64,000 nt of DNA from Flavobacterium branchiarum (GCF_030409845.1 NZ_JAUFQQ010000005.1:1302001-1366000); one strand, 5' to 3'; numbered from the stretch's first letter, positions 45,985 through 54,415 are shown. Notes: a model not told the origin generated them from the letters alone. Made by a program: numbers and translations.

Positions 45985-46060
45985 TTATTTTTCGAGCTCT
46001 AATCTGTAGAGCTTTTTATTATCTGTAAAAGCAAATTTTAGGCTGGCTTTTTCTTGGTTG
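45985..46060 (-). pseudogene. Fragment of the TonB-type gene in the GLPGLI spacer (1)
   Basis: The spacer between GLPGLI copies 1 and 2 contains TTTTTCGAGCTCTAATCT and AAATTTTAGGCTGGC, matching 44975-45030 inside the carboxypeptidase-like domain of the adjacent TonB-type gene. It then jumps to CTTGGTTGTTTCGTAGAGAG, matching 45211-45230 upstream of that gene. It is a residue of the duplication event. Confidence 0.8.
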
Positions 46061-46079
46061 TTTCGTAGAGAGATAAAAC

Positions 46080-46820
46080 TTATTTTTCACTATCCCTCAT
46101 TTTACTCAATCTTATTACACCTTCACTGTTTTGTAGTTTCTCCTTGTATTCTTTTTTTGTTACCGATTTCCCTTTTGGAAAAGTAATATCCAAATATTCT
46201 TTTTCAATGGTGATTTTAGTTGCAATAAAAGTGGTTGCCCTATCTGCTAACAGTTCTAAAATAAGTCCTGGCAATCCACAAAACTCTTTGGGGCCAAAAG
46301 AATAAGGCAAACTGGGCGCAAACCAAGCTTCCGTTTTTGAAATTCTTGATTCCCCACTTCCATTAATAAAGGGTCTACTTAGAATTGCTTTGTAACACAA
46401 ATAATCGCCTATTTTTTTTGATTCGTTTAAAATTTCCCAATTTTTATTAATACTATCACGAACCAAAATTCCATCGCGCATTTTTCGCAACTCGATGTTA
46501 GTGCTTAAATTAATGTATACATCGTCAGCAGAAGTATAGATTGATTTAGCTAATGAAATTATTGATTCATCAAAATTTGAATCAGAATTCAAACTCTCAA
46601 TATTTTTAAAACTTGATTGATTCTTGTTAAATCTCAATTCAAATTGTTGCTTTATTGCATACTCTTTTATTTTTCGATCTGTTTCAACCCAATAGTCTGT
46701 TAATTTAGACTTCATTTTTTCATTTCCTGTAGTGTCTAATTGTATCGAATAGACAACAATACCTGATTGTGCAAATAGAAAATTTGTAAATAGTAGTAAG
46801 AAATAAAATATGTTTTTCAT
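46080..46820 (-). CDS. GLPGLI-family protein, copy 2 of tandem trio
   Basis: 246 residues, nearly identical over long stretches to the copies on both sides; for example FGPKEFCGLPGLILELLADRATTF and the shared signal peptide MKNIFYFLLLFTNFLFAQ. Differences cluster at about residues 30-55 (DTTGNEKMKSKLTDYWVETD) and 70-85. It lies exactly 844 bp from copy 1 and from copy 3. Unknown function; secreted or outer-membrane-associated. Confidence 0.92.
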   Translation of the reverse strand: MKNIFYFLLLFTNFLFAQSGIVVYSIQLDTTGNEKMKSKLTDYWVETDRKIKEYAIKQQFELRFNKNQSSFKNIESLNSDSNFDESIISLAKSIYTSADDVYINLSTNIELRKMRDGILVRDSINKNWEILNESKKIGDYLCYKAILSRPFINGSGESRISKTEAWFAPSLPYSFGPKEFCGLPGLILELLADRATTFIATKITIEKEYLDITFPKGKSVTKKEYKEKLQNSEGVIRLSKMRDSEK

Positions 46821-46828
46821 AAATAATA

Positions 46829-46900
46829 GTATTTTTCGAGCTCTAACCGATAACGTTCTTTGCTATCAGCAATAGCAAATTTTAGGCTGGCTTTTTCTTG
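46829..46900 (-). pseudogene. Fragment of the TonB-type gene in the GLPGLI spacer (2)
   Basis: The second spacer has TTTTTCGAGCTCTAACCGAT, CAATAGCAAATTTTAGGCTG and then TTCTTGGTTGTTTCGTAGAG. It shares the junction with the first spacer, showing both arose from one founding rearrangement. Confidence 0.8.
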
Positions 46901-46923
46901 GTTGTTTCGTAGAGAGATAAAAT

Positions 46924-47664
46924 TTATTTTTCACTATCCCTTTTTTTACTCAACAATATTGCACCTGCACTGTTTTGTAATTTCTCCTTGTATTCTTTTT
47001 TTGTTACCGATTTTCCTTTTGGAAAAGTAATATCCAAATATTCTTTCTCGATGGTGATTTTAGTTGCAATAAAAGTGGTTAACTTATCAGCTACCAGTTC
47101 TAAAATAAGCCCAGGCAAACCACAAAACTCTTTGGGACCAAAAGAATACGGCAAACTGGGCGCAAACCAAGCTTCCGTTTTTGAAATTCTTGATTCCCCA
47201 CTTCTATTAATAAAGGGCCTACTTAGAATTGCTTTGTAACACAAATAATCGCCTATTTTTTTTGATTCGTTTAAAATTTCCCAATTTTTATTAATACTAT
47301 CACGAACCAAAATTCCATCGCGCATTTTTCTCAACTCAATGTTAGTGCTTAAATTAATGTATACATCGTCAGCAGAAGTATAGAGTGCTTTTGCTAATGA
47401 ATTTATTTTACCATCAAAATTTGAATCAGAATTCAAACCCTCAATATTTTTAAAACTTGATTGATTCTTGTTAAATCTCAATTCAAATTGTTGCTTAGTC
47501 GCATACTCTTTCATTTTTTCAAATGTATCTAACCATTCGCCTGTTAATCCTGACTTCATTTCTTCATTTCCTATAGTATCTAATTGTATCGAATAAACAA
47601 CGATGCCTGATTGTGCAAATAGAAAATTTGTAAATAGTAGTAAGAAATAAAATATGTTTTTCAT
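46924..47664 (-). CDS. GLPGLI-family protein, copy 3 of tandem trio
   Basis: 246 residues. Same organisation as copies 1 and 2 with signature FCGLPGLILELVADKLTTF. The variable segment near residues 30-50 reads DTIGNEEMKSGLTGEWLDTF. It is first of the three in transcription order and follows the two-cysteine peptide at 47731 by 66 bp, so peptide, three GLPGLI proteins and TonB-type protein form one directional block. Confidence 0.92.
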   Translation of the reverse strand: MKNIFYFLLLFTNFLFAQSGIVVYSIQLDTIGNEEMKSGLTGEWLDTFEKMKEYATKQQFELRFNKNQSSFKNIEGLNSDSNFDGKINSLAKALYTSADDVYINLSTNIELRKMRDGILVRDSINKNWEILNESKKIGDYLCYKAILSRPFINRSGESRISKTEAWFAPSLPYSFGPKEFCGLPGLILELVADKLTTFIATKITIEKEYLDITFPKGKSVTKKEYKEKLQNSAGAILLSKKRDSEK

Positions 47665-47730
47665 AAATAATAATGTTATGCATTAAAAAACACTACCAAA
47701 TTTATTTTGATAGTGTTTTAATTTATTCGT

Positions 47731-47982
47731 TTAATGACACTTTGCTATAAGCTCATTTAAAAGATTAATATCTTCTTCTTTGTCTTGCACTTTAAGACTC
47801 TTTACATAAAGATCGATTGCAGCAAGTTCACAAGCTCTAACTTCATCCCCACCATAAAAGACTTTAATTTTATTTTCTAGGATTGTTGCCCCTTTTACTT
47901 CAACACCTACCTCAAGGGTATTTGCCATCGAAACTCCACAAAACGCTACCACTGCCAGAGCGGTAAATACTAATTTCTTCAT
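47731..47982 (-). CDS. Small secreted two-cysteine peptide, variant A
   Basis: 83 residues. Signal peptide MKKLVFTALAVVAFCGVSMA is almost identical to that of the peptide at 49630, but the mature part differs (LEVGVEVKGATILENKIKVF ... ACELAAIDLYVKSLKVQDKE ... LIAKCH). It has two mature cysteines and ends Cys-His. No family is named here. It precedes the GLPGLI trio as its counterparts precede their GLPGLI genes. Confidence 0.8.
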   Translation of the reverse strand: MKKLVFTALAVVAFCGVSMANTLEVGVEVKGATILENKIKVFYGGDEVRACELAAIDLYVKSLKVQDKEEDINLLNELIAKCH

Positions 47983-48284
47983 AATTAAATTGGTTTAAAT
48001 TTATATGCTTTTTTTTGGTTAACCATTATAAATATCATAAATAATTAACACAAAAAGAAACATGGCTTCGTTTAATTAACAATTAATTAACATTACGATA
48101 CTTGCTAAATTAACATTTGACCATCATTACATTGTTTAACATATTAACTCACAAGTGATTATACTTAATTATTGTTAAAAAACAAATATAACTTACAAAA
48201 CATCTAGGATATGTAATAAAATATCTCATTAATGTATGATTAAAATCAAATAAATCTGAAAGTTTAAACCTTTTTTTATTTCTT
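47983..48284. other. AT-rich intergenic region upstream of peptide A
   Basis: No gene. Just upstream of the peptide are segments shared with the other two peptide genes, including GGTTAACCATTATAAATATC and ATTAATTAAC stretches. These probably hold the promoter, though no TAnnTTTG was found. A decayed TCTGAAAGTTTAAACC element near 48256 resembles half of the terminator at 51915-51949. Confidence 0.5.
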
Positions 48285-48440
48285 AAAATTCTTTTCAAAA
48301 TCTCAAAGTCAATTCTGCTAAAAAGTTAATTCTTACTTGAAGATAAGACGCTGGAGAAATATCCAACATATCTTCGTTTGAAACATATTTTCAAACCGAA
48401 TATTAGATATAAACCTGTAATAAAAAATTGATTTTTTGGA
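48285..48440 (-). pseudogene. Remnant of a TonB-receptor 3' end, unit A
   Basis: The plus strand reads CTCAAAGTCAATTCTGCTAA, AAGTTAATTCTTACTTGA and GAAATATCCAACATA, matching with many changes the 3' end of the intact TonB receptor gene (from 51975 on). It contains frameshifts and no start. A cognate remnant is at 50155. Confidence 0.8.
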
Positions 48441-48600
48441 TTTAAAAGAAGGGGAATATTTAACACTAAACTCAAAATATAAACTTGATTTTTAGCAACT
48501 ATTTTTGCTTCTAACATTAATCTAGTTCCTTCATCCTTTATTGTTTTCTTATGTACTGGCAATAAAGGCGTATAAGAGATACTACCCGATTTTCTAGATT
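48441..48600 (-). pseudogene. Unidentified reading-frame remnant, unit A
   Basis: The minus strand can be read as PLLPVHKKTIKDEGTRLMLE then AKIVAKNQVYILSLVLNIPL, protein-like but with no recognised family. The frame runs on at its 3' end into the receptor remnant at 48285-48440. A copy is present about 1.86 kb away (50310-50465). Confidence 0.4.
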
Positions 48601-48612
48601 CTATGAACTATT

Positions 48613-48783
48613 TTATCTCGGTATAAAAGTTGAATTTTTCATATACTCATCAACTGTAATAACTTTGCCTTTTGGAAATTTAATCTCAATTGGATGCTGC
48701 TTTATATCTATGCTTTTTATAATCGTTGTAGTTCCTTTATCTACATCAAATAGCTCTAATACCAAACCGGGTAAGCCAATAGT
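48613..48783 (-). pseudogene. GLPGLI-family C-terminal fragment, unit A
   Basis: The minus strand encodes TIGLPGLVLELFDVDKGTTT followed by a segment with IKFPKGKVITVDEYMKN and a stop. This is the C-terminal third of a GLPGLI protein including its signature. A stop codon lies immediately upstream, so the first two thirds are gone. Confidence 0.85.
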
Positions 48784-48851
48784 TTAAACAGAAAGTTATT
48801 TTATCGAAACAAAAAAAACACAAAATTGTTTCTAATTTAACATACAAATCC

Positions 48852-49568
48852 TTATTTTCTTAAATTATTAATATTATTATCGTTCGTTTTCTCGACTATT
48901 TTATAAAAGTCATCCTGCGAAATTATTTTCCCTTCTATTTTATTAATTTTAATTTTTAATTTTTTACTAATCTCTATTCTTGAAGCTAAATAAATCATTT
49001 TATCATCTTGTAATTCTAATATTAAACCTGGCAATCCACCAAATCCTTTTGGTCCAAAATTCATTGGAATAGTAGGACAATACCATGCAATTACTTTTGC
49101 AACATTATCTGTTTTTTTTAACCAAATCTTCCTTTCAGTGATTGCTTTATAACATTTGTAACCATTAATTAATTTTGTTTCATTAACTAATTCCCATTCT
49201 TTATTTATATCTCCCCAAACATTGAAAAATTCTCCTGAAAATTCGATAACCTCTATTAATTCTTTTTTATCATTATCTCTATAATACTCCTTACGACCAG
49301 CGAAAGACCTTGCTAATCTTGCAGCCCTTTCATTAAAATCAAGATTTGCGATTAAATGAAAATAGGAATTATTATTACTTACCAACAACTCATATTCTAA
49401 TTTTTTTATAGCATCATCAACGCCATTAAACGAAACACTCAGTTTCTTTAAAGCTTCTCTATTTTCTATTGATCCATCAGTTGGCAAAACTATATAATTT
49501 ACTTTGGCTAGATTTTGTGCTGTTAGTGCAAAAGAAAAGAAGATAAAAACAATATATATATATTTCAT
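48852..49568 (-). CDS. GLPGLI-family protein, unit A
   Basis: 238 residues. Signal peptide MKYIYIVFIFFSFALTAQ; core YIVLPTDGSIENREAL, YELLVSNNNSYFHL, WELVNETKLINGYKCYKAI, IAWYCPTIPMNFGPKGFGGLPGLILELQDDKM. It is nearly identical to the protein at 50716 and clearly distinct from the trio at 45-47.7 kb. It follows the peptide gene at 49630 by 61 bp. Unknown function. Confidence 0.92.
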   Translation of the reverse strand: MKYIYIVFIFFSFALTAQNLAKVNYIVLPTDGSIENREALKKLSVSFNGVDDAIKKLEYELLVSNNNSYFHLIANLDFNERAARLARSFAGRKEYYRDNDKKELIEVIEFSGEFFNVWGDINKEWELVNETKLINGYKCYKAITERKIWLKKTDNVAKVIAWYCPTIPMNFGPKGFGGLPGLILELQDDKMIYLASRIEISKKLKIKINKIEGKIISQDDFYKIVEKTNDNNINNLRK

Positions 49569-49629
49569 ACAATTTAATTTTAATCCGTTTAGATATATGA
49601 CCTAAACGGATTATTAATATCAATAAATT

Positions 49630-49851
49630 TTAGTGCCCCATACACTCTTTATAAGCTGCCCAAGCTTCGCCAGGAGCATCATAGTCAAAACCCTGGCTTG
49701 CAAATTCTATATATGTTGCATGATACACTCCAATACAATAATCACCTACAAGAAAAGAAGAATCCATCTCAGATTCTATATTATTTGTATTTGCCATCGA
49801 AACCCCACTAAACGCTACCACTGCCAGAGCGGTAAATACTAATTTCTTCAT
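49630..49851 (-). CDS. Small secreted two-cysteine peptide, variant B
   Basis: 73 residues. Signal peptide MKKLVFTALAVVAFSGVSMA, then a short acidic stretch and SSFLVGDYCIGVYHATYIEF ... EAWAAYKECMGH. Two cysteines lie about 30 residues apart; the last is four residues from the end and followed by Met-Gly-His. It precedes a GLPGLI gene by 61 bp and likely shares its transcript. Confidence 0.82.
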   Translation of the reverse strand: MKKLVFTALAVVAFSGVSMANTNNIESEMDSSFLVGDYCIGVYHATYIEFASQGFDYDAPGEAWAAYKECMGH

Positions 49852-50154
49852 AATTAAATTGGTTTAAATTTATAAGTTTTTTCGGTTAACCATTATAAAT
49901 ATCGCAAATAATTAACGCAAAAAAGAATACATCTTTGTTAATTTAACAATTAATTAACATGTGTGCGCTTATTAAATTAACATTTACTCATCGACACATC
50001 ATTCAACATGTTAAATTACAGGTAATTACATTTAACAATTACTAAAAAACAGATATAACTCACAAAAAAGTAAAAAATATTAAAAAAATACCTTGTTAAT
50101 ATGAAATTGAAACCAAATAAGTCTGAAAGTTTAAATCTTTTTTATTTCATAAAA
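49852..50154. other. AT-rich intergenic region upstream of peptide B
   Basis: Homologous to the region upstream of peptide A (GGTTAACCATTATAAATATC is shared) and to that upstream of the third peptide copy. No gene is visible. The conserved segment just upstream of the peptide is the likely promoter. Confidence 0.5.
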
Positions 50155-50305
50155 AAACTTTAAACTTTCAGAGTCAATCCTACTAAGTAGTCAATTCTTG
50201 CTTGAGGATAAGGCGCTAGATAAATATCCAACATAGCTTTGTTTGAAGCATATTTGGTGTCCAAAATATTATTTAGAAAACCTGTAATAAAAAATTGATT
50301 TTTGG
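50155..50305 (-). pseudogene. Remnant of a TonB-receptor 3' end, unit B
   Basis: The plus strand has TTCAGAGTCAATCCTACTAA and TTCTTGCTTGAGGATAAGGC, similar to 51980-52030 in the intact receptor and to 48300-48350. Truncated, no start. Confidence 0.8.
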
Positions 50306-50477
50306 ATTTAAACAAAAGGGATTATTTAACACTAACCTCAAAATACAAACTTGATTTTTAGCAACTATTTTTGCTTCTAACATTAATCTAGTTCCTTCAT
50401 CCTTTATTGTTTTCTTATATACTGGCAATAAAGACGTATAAGAGATACTACCCGATTTTCTAGATTCTATGAACTAT

Positions 50478-50648
50478 TTTATCTCGGTATAAAAGTTGAA
50501 TTTTTCATATACTCATCAACTGTAATAACTTTGCCTTTTGGAAATTTAATCTCAATTGGATGCTGCTTTATATCTATGCTTTTTATAATCGTTGTAGTTC
50601 CTTTATCTACATCAAATAGCTCTAATACCAAACCGGGTAAGCCAATAG
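50478..50648 (-). pseudogene. GLPGLI-family C-terminal fragment, unit B
   Basis: Same sequence as the fragment at 48613-48783, shifted by 1,865 bp, with the same flanking stop codons and signature GLPGLVLEL. Its near identity shows the fragment existed before the unit was duplicated. Confidence 0.85.
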
Positions 50649-50715
50649 TTTAAACAGTAAATTGTTTTGTCGAAACAAAAATGACAAAACTGATTCTGAT
50701 TTGATATACAAATAC

Positions 50716-51432
50716 TTATTTTGGTAAAATATTGATATTATAATCGTTCGTTTTCTCGACTATTTTATAAAAGTCATCCTTCGAAATTATTTTCCCTTCT
50801 ATTTTTTTAATTTTAATTTTTAATTTTTCACTAATCTCTATTCTTGAAGCTAAATAAATCATTTTACTATCTTGTAATTCTAATATTAAACCTGGTAATC
50901 CACCAAATCCTTTTGGTCCAAAATTCATTGGAATAGTAGGACAATACCATGCAATTACTTTTGCAACATTATCTGTTTTTTTCAACCAAATCTTCCTTTC
51001 AGTGATTGCTTTATAACATTTATAACCATTAATTAATTTTGTTTCATTAACTAATTCCCATTCTTTATTTATATCTCCCCAAACATTGAAAAATTCTCCT
51101 GAAAATTCGATAACCTCTATTAATTCTTTTTTATCATTATCTCTATAATACTCCTTACGACCAGCGAAAGACCTTGCTAATCTTGCAGCCCTTTCATTAA
51201 AATCAAGATTTGCGATTAAATGAAAATAGGATTTATTATTACTTACCAACAACTCATATTCTAATTTTTTCATAGCATCATCAACGCCATTAAACGAAAT
51301 CCTCAGTTCATTTAAAGCTTCTCTTTTTTCTATTGATCCATCAGTTGGCAAAACTATATAATTTACTTTGGCTAGATTTTGAGCTGTTAATGCAAAAGAA
51401 AAGAAGACAAAAACAATATATATATATTTCAT
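50716..51432 (-). CDS. GLPGLI-family protein, unit B
   Basis: 238 residues, differing from the unit A protein at only a small number of positions (for example KREALNELRISFNGVDDAM, QDSKMIYL, and the C-terminal NDYNINILPK). Signal peptide and signature GFGGLPGLILELQD are intact. It lies exactly 1,864 bp from its twin. The peptide gene in front of it is a pseudogene, so its expression may differ. Confidence 0.92.
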   Translation of the reverse strand: MKYIYIVFVFFSFALTAQNLAKVNYIVLPTDGSIEKREALNELRISFNGVDDAMKKLEYELLVSNNKSYFHLIANLDFNERAARLARSFAGRKEYYRDNDKKELIEVIEFSGEFFNVWGDINKEWELVNETKLINGYKCYKAITERKIWLKKTDNVAKVIAWYCPTIPMNFGPKGFGGLPGLILELQDSKMIYLASRIEISEKLKIKIKKIEGKIISKDDFYKIVEKTNDYNINILPK

Positions 51433-51493
51433 TAAATTTAATTTTAATCCGTTTAGATATTTAACCCAAACGGATTATTAATACCAATAAATT

Positions 51494-51702
51494 TTAGTGT
51501 CCCATACACACTTTATAAGCTGCCCAAGCTTCGCTAGAAGCATCATGTTCAAAACCCTCGTTTACAAATTCTATATTTATATCATGATACACTGCAATGC
51601 AATAATCACCTACAAGAAAAGAAGAATCCATCACAGATTCTATATTAATTGTATTTTTCATTAATAACCCACTGAAGATTAGCACTGTTAAAGTGGTAAA
51701 TA
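51494..51702 (-). pseudogene. Small two-cysteine peptide gene, third copy, start codon deleted
   Basis: The mature part (SSFLVGDYCIAVYHDINIEF ... EAWAAYKVCMGH) matches variant B, but the first 14 bases of the gene, including ATG, are missing relative to the intact copy (the plus strand goes from GGTAAAT straight to AATTAAATT). The remaining signal region is also altered. An internal ATG gives only a peptide without a signal sequence. Confidence 0.8.
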
Positions 51703-51914
51703 ATTAAATTGATTTAAAATCATGTCCTGTTTTGTTAACCATTATAAATATCATAAACAATTAACGCAATAAGAAGTATAAACATATTAAATTAACCGTT
51801 AATTAACAAATGCATGCTTACTAAATTAACAAACAATAACCATACACTAAATGTACTTCACGAAAAATGCATTAATCCCAAAGAAAATATATTATTTGTA
51901 TTCCATTAAAACCA

Positions 51915-51949
51915 AAAAAGCCTGAAAGTTTAAAACTTTCAGGCTTACT
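51915..51949 (-). terminator. Terminator of the TonB receptor gene
   Basis: AGCCTGAAAGTT and its inverse AACTTTCAGGCT form a 12-bp stem, with six T on the minus strand, 23 bp beyond the receptor stop codon. It is nearly the same sequence as the terminator at 42442-42477. Confidence 0.85.
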
Positions 51950-51971
51950 ATTTTTTTCTTAAAAATTCTCT

Positions 51972-54155
51972 TTAAAATTTCAAAGTCAATCCTGCTAAGA
52001 AGTTAATTCCTGCTTGAGGATAATACGCTGGATAAATATCCCACATAGCTCCATTTGAAACATATTTTTTGTCCAGAATATTATTTACCAATCCTGTAAT
52101 CAGAATTGATTTAAAAATAGATTTTGGTTTTATCTCATAAGAGACATTAAAATCATTTACAAAATAATCCGCTAATTTAGCTTCTGGCAACTCTATATTG
52201 TTCATGTATTGTTCTCCAACAAATTTCTGCAATAAGGAAAGATGCAAACTCTTAATCGGACTATAAACTATAATATTTCCAACGATTACTGACGGAGAAT
52301 AGGCAATATCTGTTGTTCCGTAATTTTGACCTTCAACAGCCAAATCAACATTTTTATTACTGCTTAATGTAAAGTTTGGTCGAATTAAGAATTTTTCAGA
52401 CAATTTAATCGTCGCATCAACTTCTAACCCTAAACGGTAACTTTTATCCGTATTAGAGCGTATTGGCGCACCAACATCATCTAATCTTCCTGTTAGAATT
52501 AATTGATCTTTATATCCCATATAATAAACATTCGAGCTCAATTGAAATTTCTCTGAATTAAATCTCCAGCCTAATTCAAAATCATTTAATTTCTCAGGCT
52601 TGACATTTCCTCCTTCGTAATCGGTTCTGTTTGGCTCACGATTAGCTCTTGCATACGAAAAATACAAAGTGCTATTTTGATTTAGTTCATAATTTAAACC
52701 CGCTTTTGGGTTAAAGAAATTAAAAGTATCATCGACTACACCCGTATCATAACTGTTCGCTTTATAAGTAACTCGTCTGTATTGTAAATCTCCGTAAAAA
52801 CTTAATTTTTCTGTAACTTGATAATTCGCTTTCGCAAAAACATTTCCATCGGTCTTTGCCGAATAATCATCATAATAATGATCTCCTAACTCTACCTTTC
52901 CCATGTTTCGTGCCCAGATAACTTTTCCGAAATGATCGCCTTCGTACTTATTCCAGCCTCCACCCAAAATAACATCTAACTTATCGTCTTTATATTTTAC
53001 AGAAAAAGTGGTTCCGTAAAAGTCATTATCTAACCATTTCTGACGAATTAAATCTGTACCTGGAACTAATTCTCCTTTATCGTTTTCAACCATTTTAGTA
53101 GGCTCAATTCCTCCATAACCTTCAACAGCCGTGTTGTATTTATAATTCTCATAATAGCCCAATCCCTTAGTATAATGGAATGCTAAGTTTGTACTCCATT
53201 TATCAGAAACAGATTCGCTCCAATGCAACTGGTAATGGTCTTGCTTGTAATTATCGGTTTCATTATCATAAAAATGAACATTTCCAGCTTCATCTTTATA
53301 CTTTCCTGCAGAGTTATAAGTTCGGTCAGTATTTAGTTTTTCAGCATCAATTCCGTTCCAAGATTGATATGTTCTTTGATTTCCACCAAATACCAATGCT
53401 TTAATTAAAGTCGTTTTACCTACATAAGTTCCTTGCAAGAAATAAGATTTTAGATCTGAGCTTGCTCTATCCACATAACCATCCGATTTTATTACAGACA
53501 AACGTCCTGCGATTTCAAAATGATCATTTAATAAACCTGTACTAAACTTTACATTATGCTTATGAGAATTGAAACTACCGAAGGAATTTGAGATTTCTCC
53601 ATTGCCTTTTGAAGCATAATTATCTGTTAGCATATTTAAGCTGGCTCCAAAAGCTCCTGAACCATTTGTAGAAGTTCCAACACCACGCTGTAATTGCAGA
53701 CTCTCTACAGAAGAAGCAAAATCGGGCATATTAACCCAAAATGTACCTTGGCTTTCAGAATCATTATACGGAATCCCGTTGATGGTAACATTTACTCTTG
53801 TTGCATCGCTACCACGCACTCTAATACCGGTATATCCCATACCGTTTCCTGCATCGGAAGTAGTAACTACTGAAGGTAAATAATTCATTAAAATAGGAAT
53901 GTCTTGACCTAAATTTCTAAATTTGATTTCCTTTTTATCCATATTACTGAAGGAAACAGGCGTTTTTGTAGTAACACGAACTGCAGAAACCAAAACATCA
54001 TCAAGTTTATTGACTTTGGTTGTGTCTTGTACTTGTGCAAAAGAAAAAACAGAATAGAAGAAAGAGAATAGAAAAAAAAGAGATGGCTTATAGTTTTTCA
54101 ACTTTGAACCTTTGTGACATAGTACCTCAGTACTTTTTTGAAAAATAGTTTTCAT
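51972..54155 (-). CDS. TonB-dependent receptor, TPP-riboswitch controlled (thiamine uptake candidate)
   Basis: 727 residues. A signal region ends FFYSVFSFAQ. The plug domain is complete (DDVLVSAVRVTTKTPVSFSN ... GIRVRGSDATRVNVTINGIPYNDSESQGTFWVNMPDFASSVESLQLQRGVGTSTNGSGAFGASLNM), followed by a 22-strand-type barrel ending in an aromatic residue (AGLTLKF). The upstream TPP riboswitch assigns it to thiamine or thiamine-precursor import across the outer membrane, as for the OMR1 receptors described in Bacteroidota. pnuC nearby supports this. Confidence 0.9.
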   Translation of the reverse strand: MKTIFQKSTEVLCHKGSKLKNYKPSLFFLFSFFYSVFSFAQVQDTTKVNKLDDVLVSAVRVTTKTPVSFSNMDKKEIKFRNLGQDIPILMNYLPSVVTTSDAGNGMGYTGIRVRGSDATRVNVTINGIPYNDSESQGTFWVNMPDFASSVESLQLQRGVGTSTNGSGAFGASLNMLTDNYASKGNGEISNSFGSFNSHKHNVKFSTGLLNDHFEIAGRLSVIKSDGYVDRASSDLKSYFLQGTYVGKTTLIKALVFGGNQRTYQSWNGIDAEKLNTDRTYNSAGKYKDEAGNVHFYDNETDNYKQDHYQLHWSESVSDKWSTNLAFHYTKGLGYYENYKYNTAVEGYGGIEPTKMVENDKGELVPGTDLIRQKWLDNDFYGTTFSVKYKDDKLDVILGGGWNKYEGDHFGKVIWARNMGKVELGDHYYDDYSAKTDGNVFAKANYQVTEKLSFYGDLQYRRVTYKANSYDTGVVDDTFNFFNPKAGLNYELNQNSTLYFSYARANREPNRTDYEGGNVKPEKLNDFELGWRFNSEKFQLSSNVYYMGYKDQLILTGRLDDVGAPIRSNTDKSYRLGLEVDATIKLSEKFLIRPNFTLSSNKNVDLAVEGQNYGTTDIAYSPSVIVGNIIVYSPIKSLHLSLLQKFVGEQYMNNIELPEAKLADYFVNDFNVSYEIKPKSIFKSILITGLVNNILDKKYVSNGAMWDIYPAYYPQAGINFLAGLTLKF

Positions 54156-54221
54156 CCGTAAAAAAATTACGAATAAAAGGGGGAATTATTCTTTTTGTTA
54201 AATTAATAAATGTGTTTCTTA

Positions 54222-54255
54222 CGACAAAATAAAGTGTGCACGCTAAAATTTGTCG
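54222..54255 (-). promoter_or_regulatory. Candidate expression platform of the TPP riboswitch
   Basis: CGACAAA (54249-54255, the 3' strand of the P1 stem) can pair instead with TTTGTCG (54222-54228), a 7-bp alternative helix. Formation of P1 with ligand would exclude this pairing. Confidence 0.5.
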
Positions 54256-54342
54256 TTTTTTCCCTTAGCAACATTACTCGCTCAGGTTCTTTGGGTATGA
54301 TCTCAGCTCGTTATTTAGAGCACCCCTTTGAGACGTGACAAA
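54249..54342 (-). promoter_or_regulatory. TPP (thiamine pyrophosphate) riboswitch
   Basis: The minus strand carries the conserved THI-element blocks in order: GGGGTGCT, GAGCTGAGATCATACCC, AAGAACCTGAGCGAG, TAATGTTGCTAAGGGA. P1 can be closed by TTTGTC (54342-54337) with GACAAA (54254-54249). It lies about 94 bp before the TonB receptor start codon. Confidence 0.95.
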
Positions 54343-54415
54343 AGTAGAAAAGATTTTTACATTTTCAGACTCTTTCTGTATTAGATTTTTTAAATTAATT
54401 AAAATCGAAAAAAAA

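Larger units (their letters stand above)
45236..47720 (-). repeat. 844-bp tandem repeat array (three units)
   Basis: Gene starts and ends repeat at intervals of exactly 844 bp (45236, 46080, 46924). Each unit holds one GLPGLI gene and, in the spacers, a piece of the TonB-type gene. High identity points to recent duplication or ongoing gene conversion. Confidence 0.9.
47983..51702 (-). repeat. 1,864-bp tandem duplication (two units)
   Basis: Unit A (about 47.98-49.85 kb) and unit B (about 49.85-51.70 kb) each contain receptor remnant, GLPGLI fragment, intact GLPGLI gene and peptide gene in the same order. Gene boundaries shift by 1,864 bp (48852 to 50716; 49630 to 51494). Confidence 0.88.

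Noticed and set aside
45300..47239. Plus-strand frames opposite the GLPGLI copies
   Set aside because: The same antisense frame recurs because the genes are duplicated; no independent signal.
49633..49842. 69-codon plus-strand frame opposite peptide B
   Set aside because: Entirely antisense to the small peptide gene, which has a signal peptide and a conserved partner.
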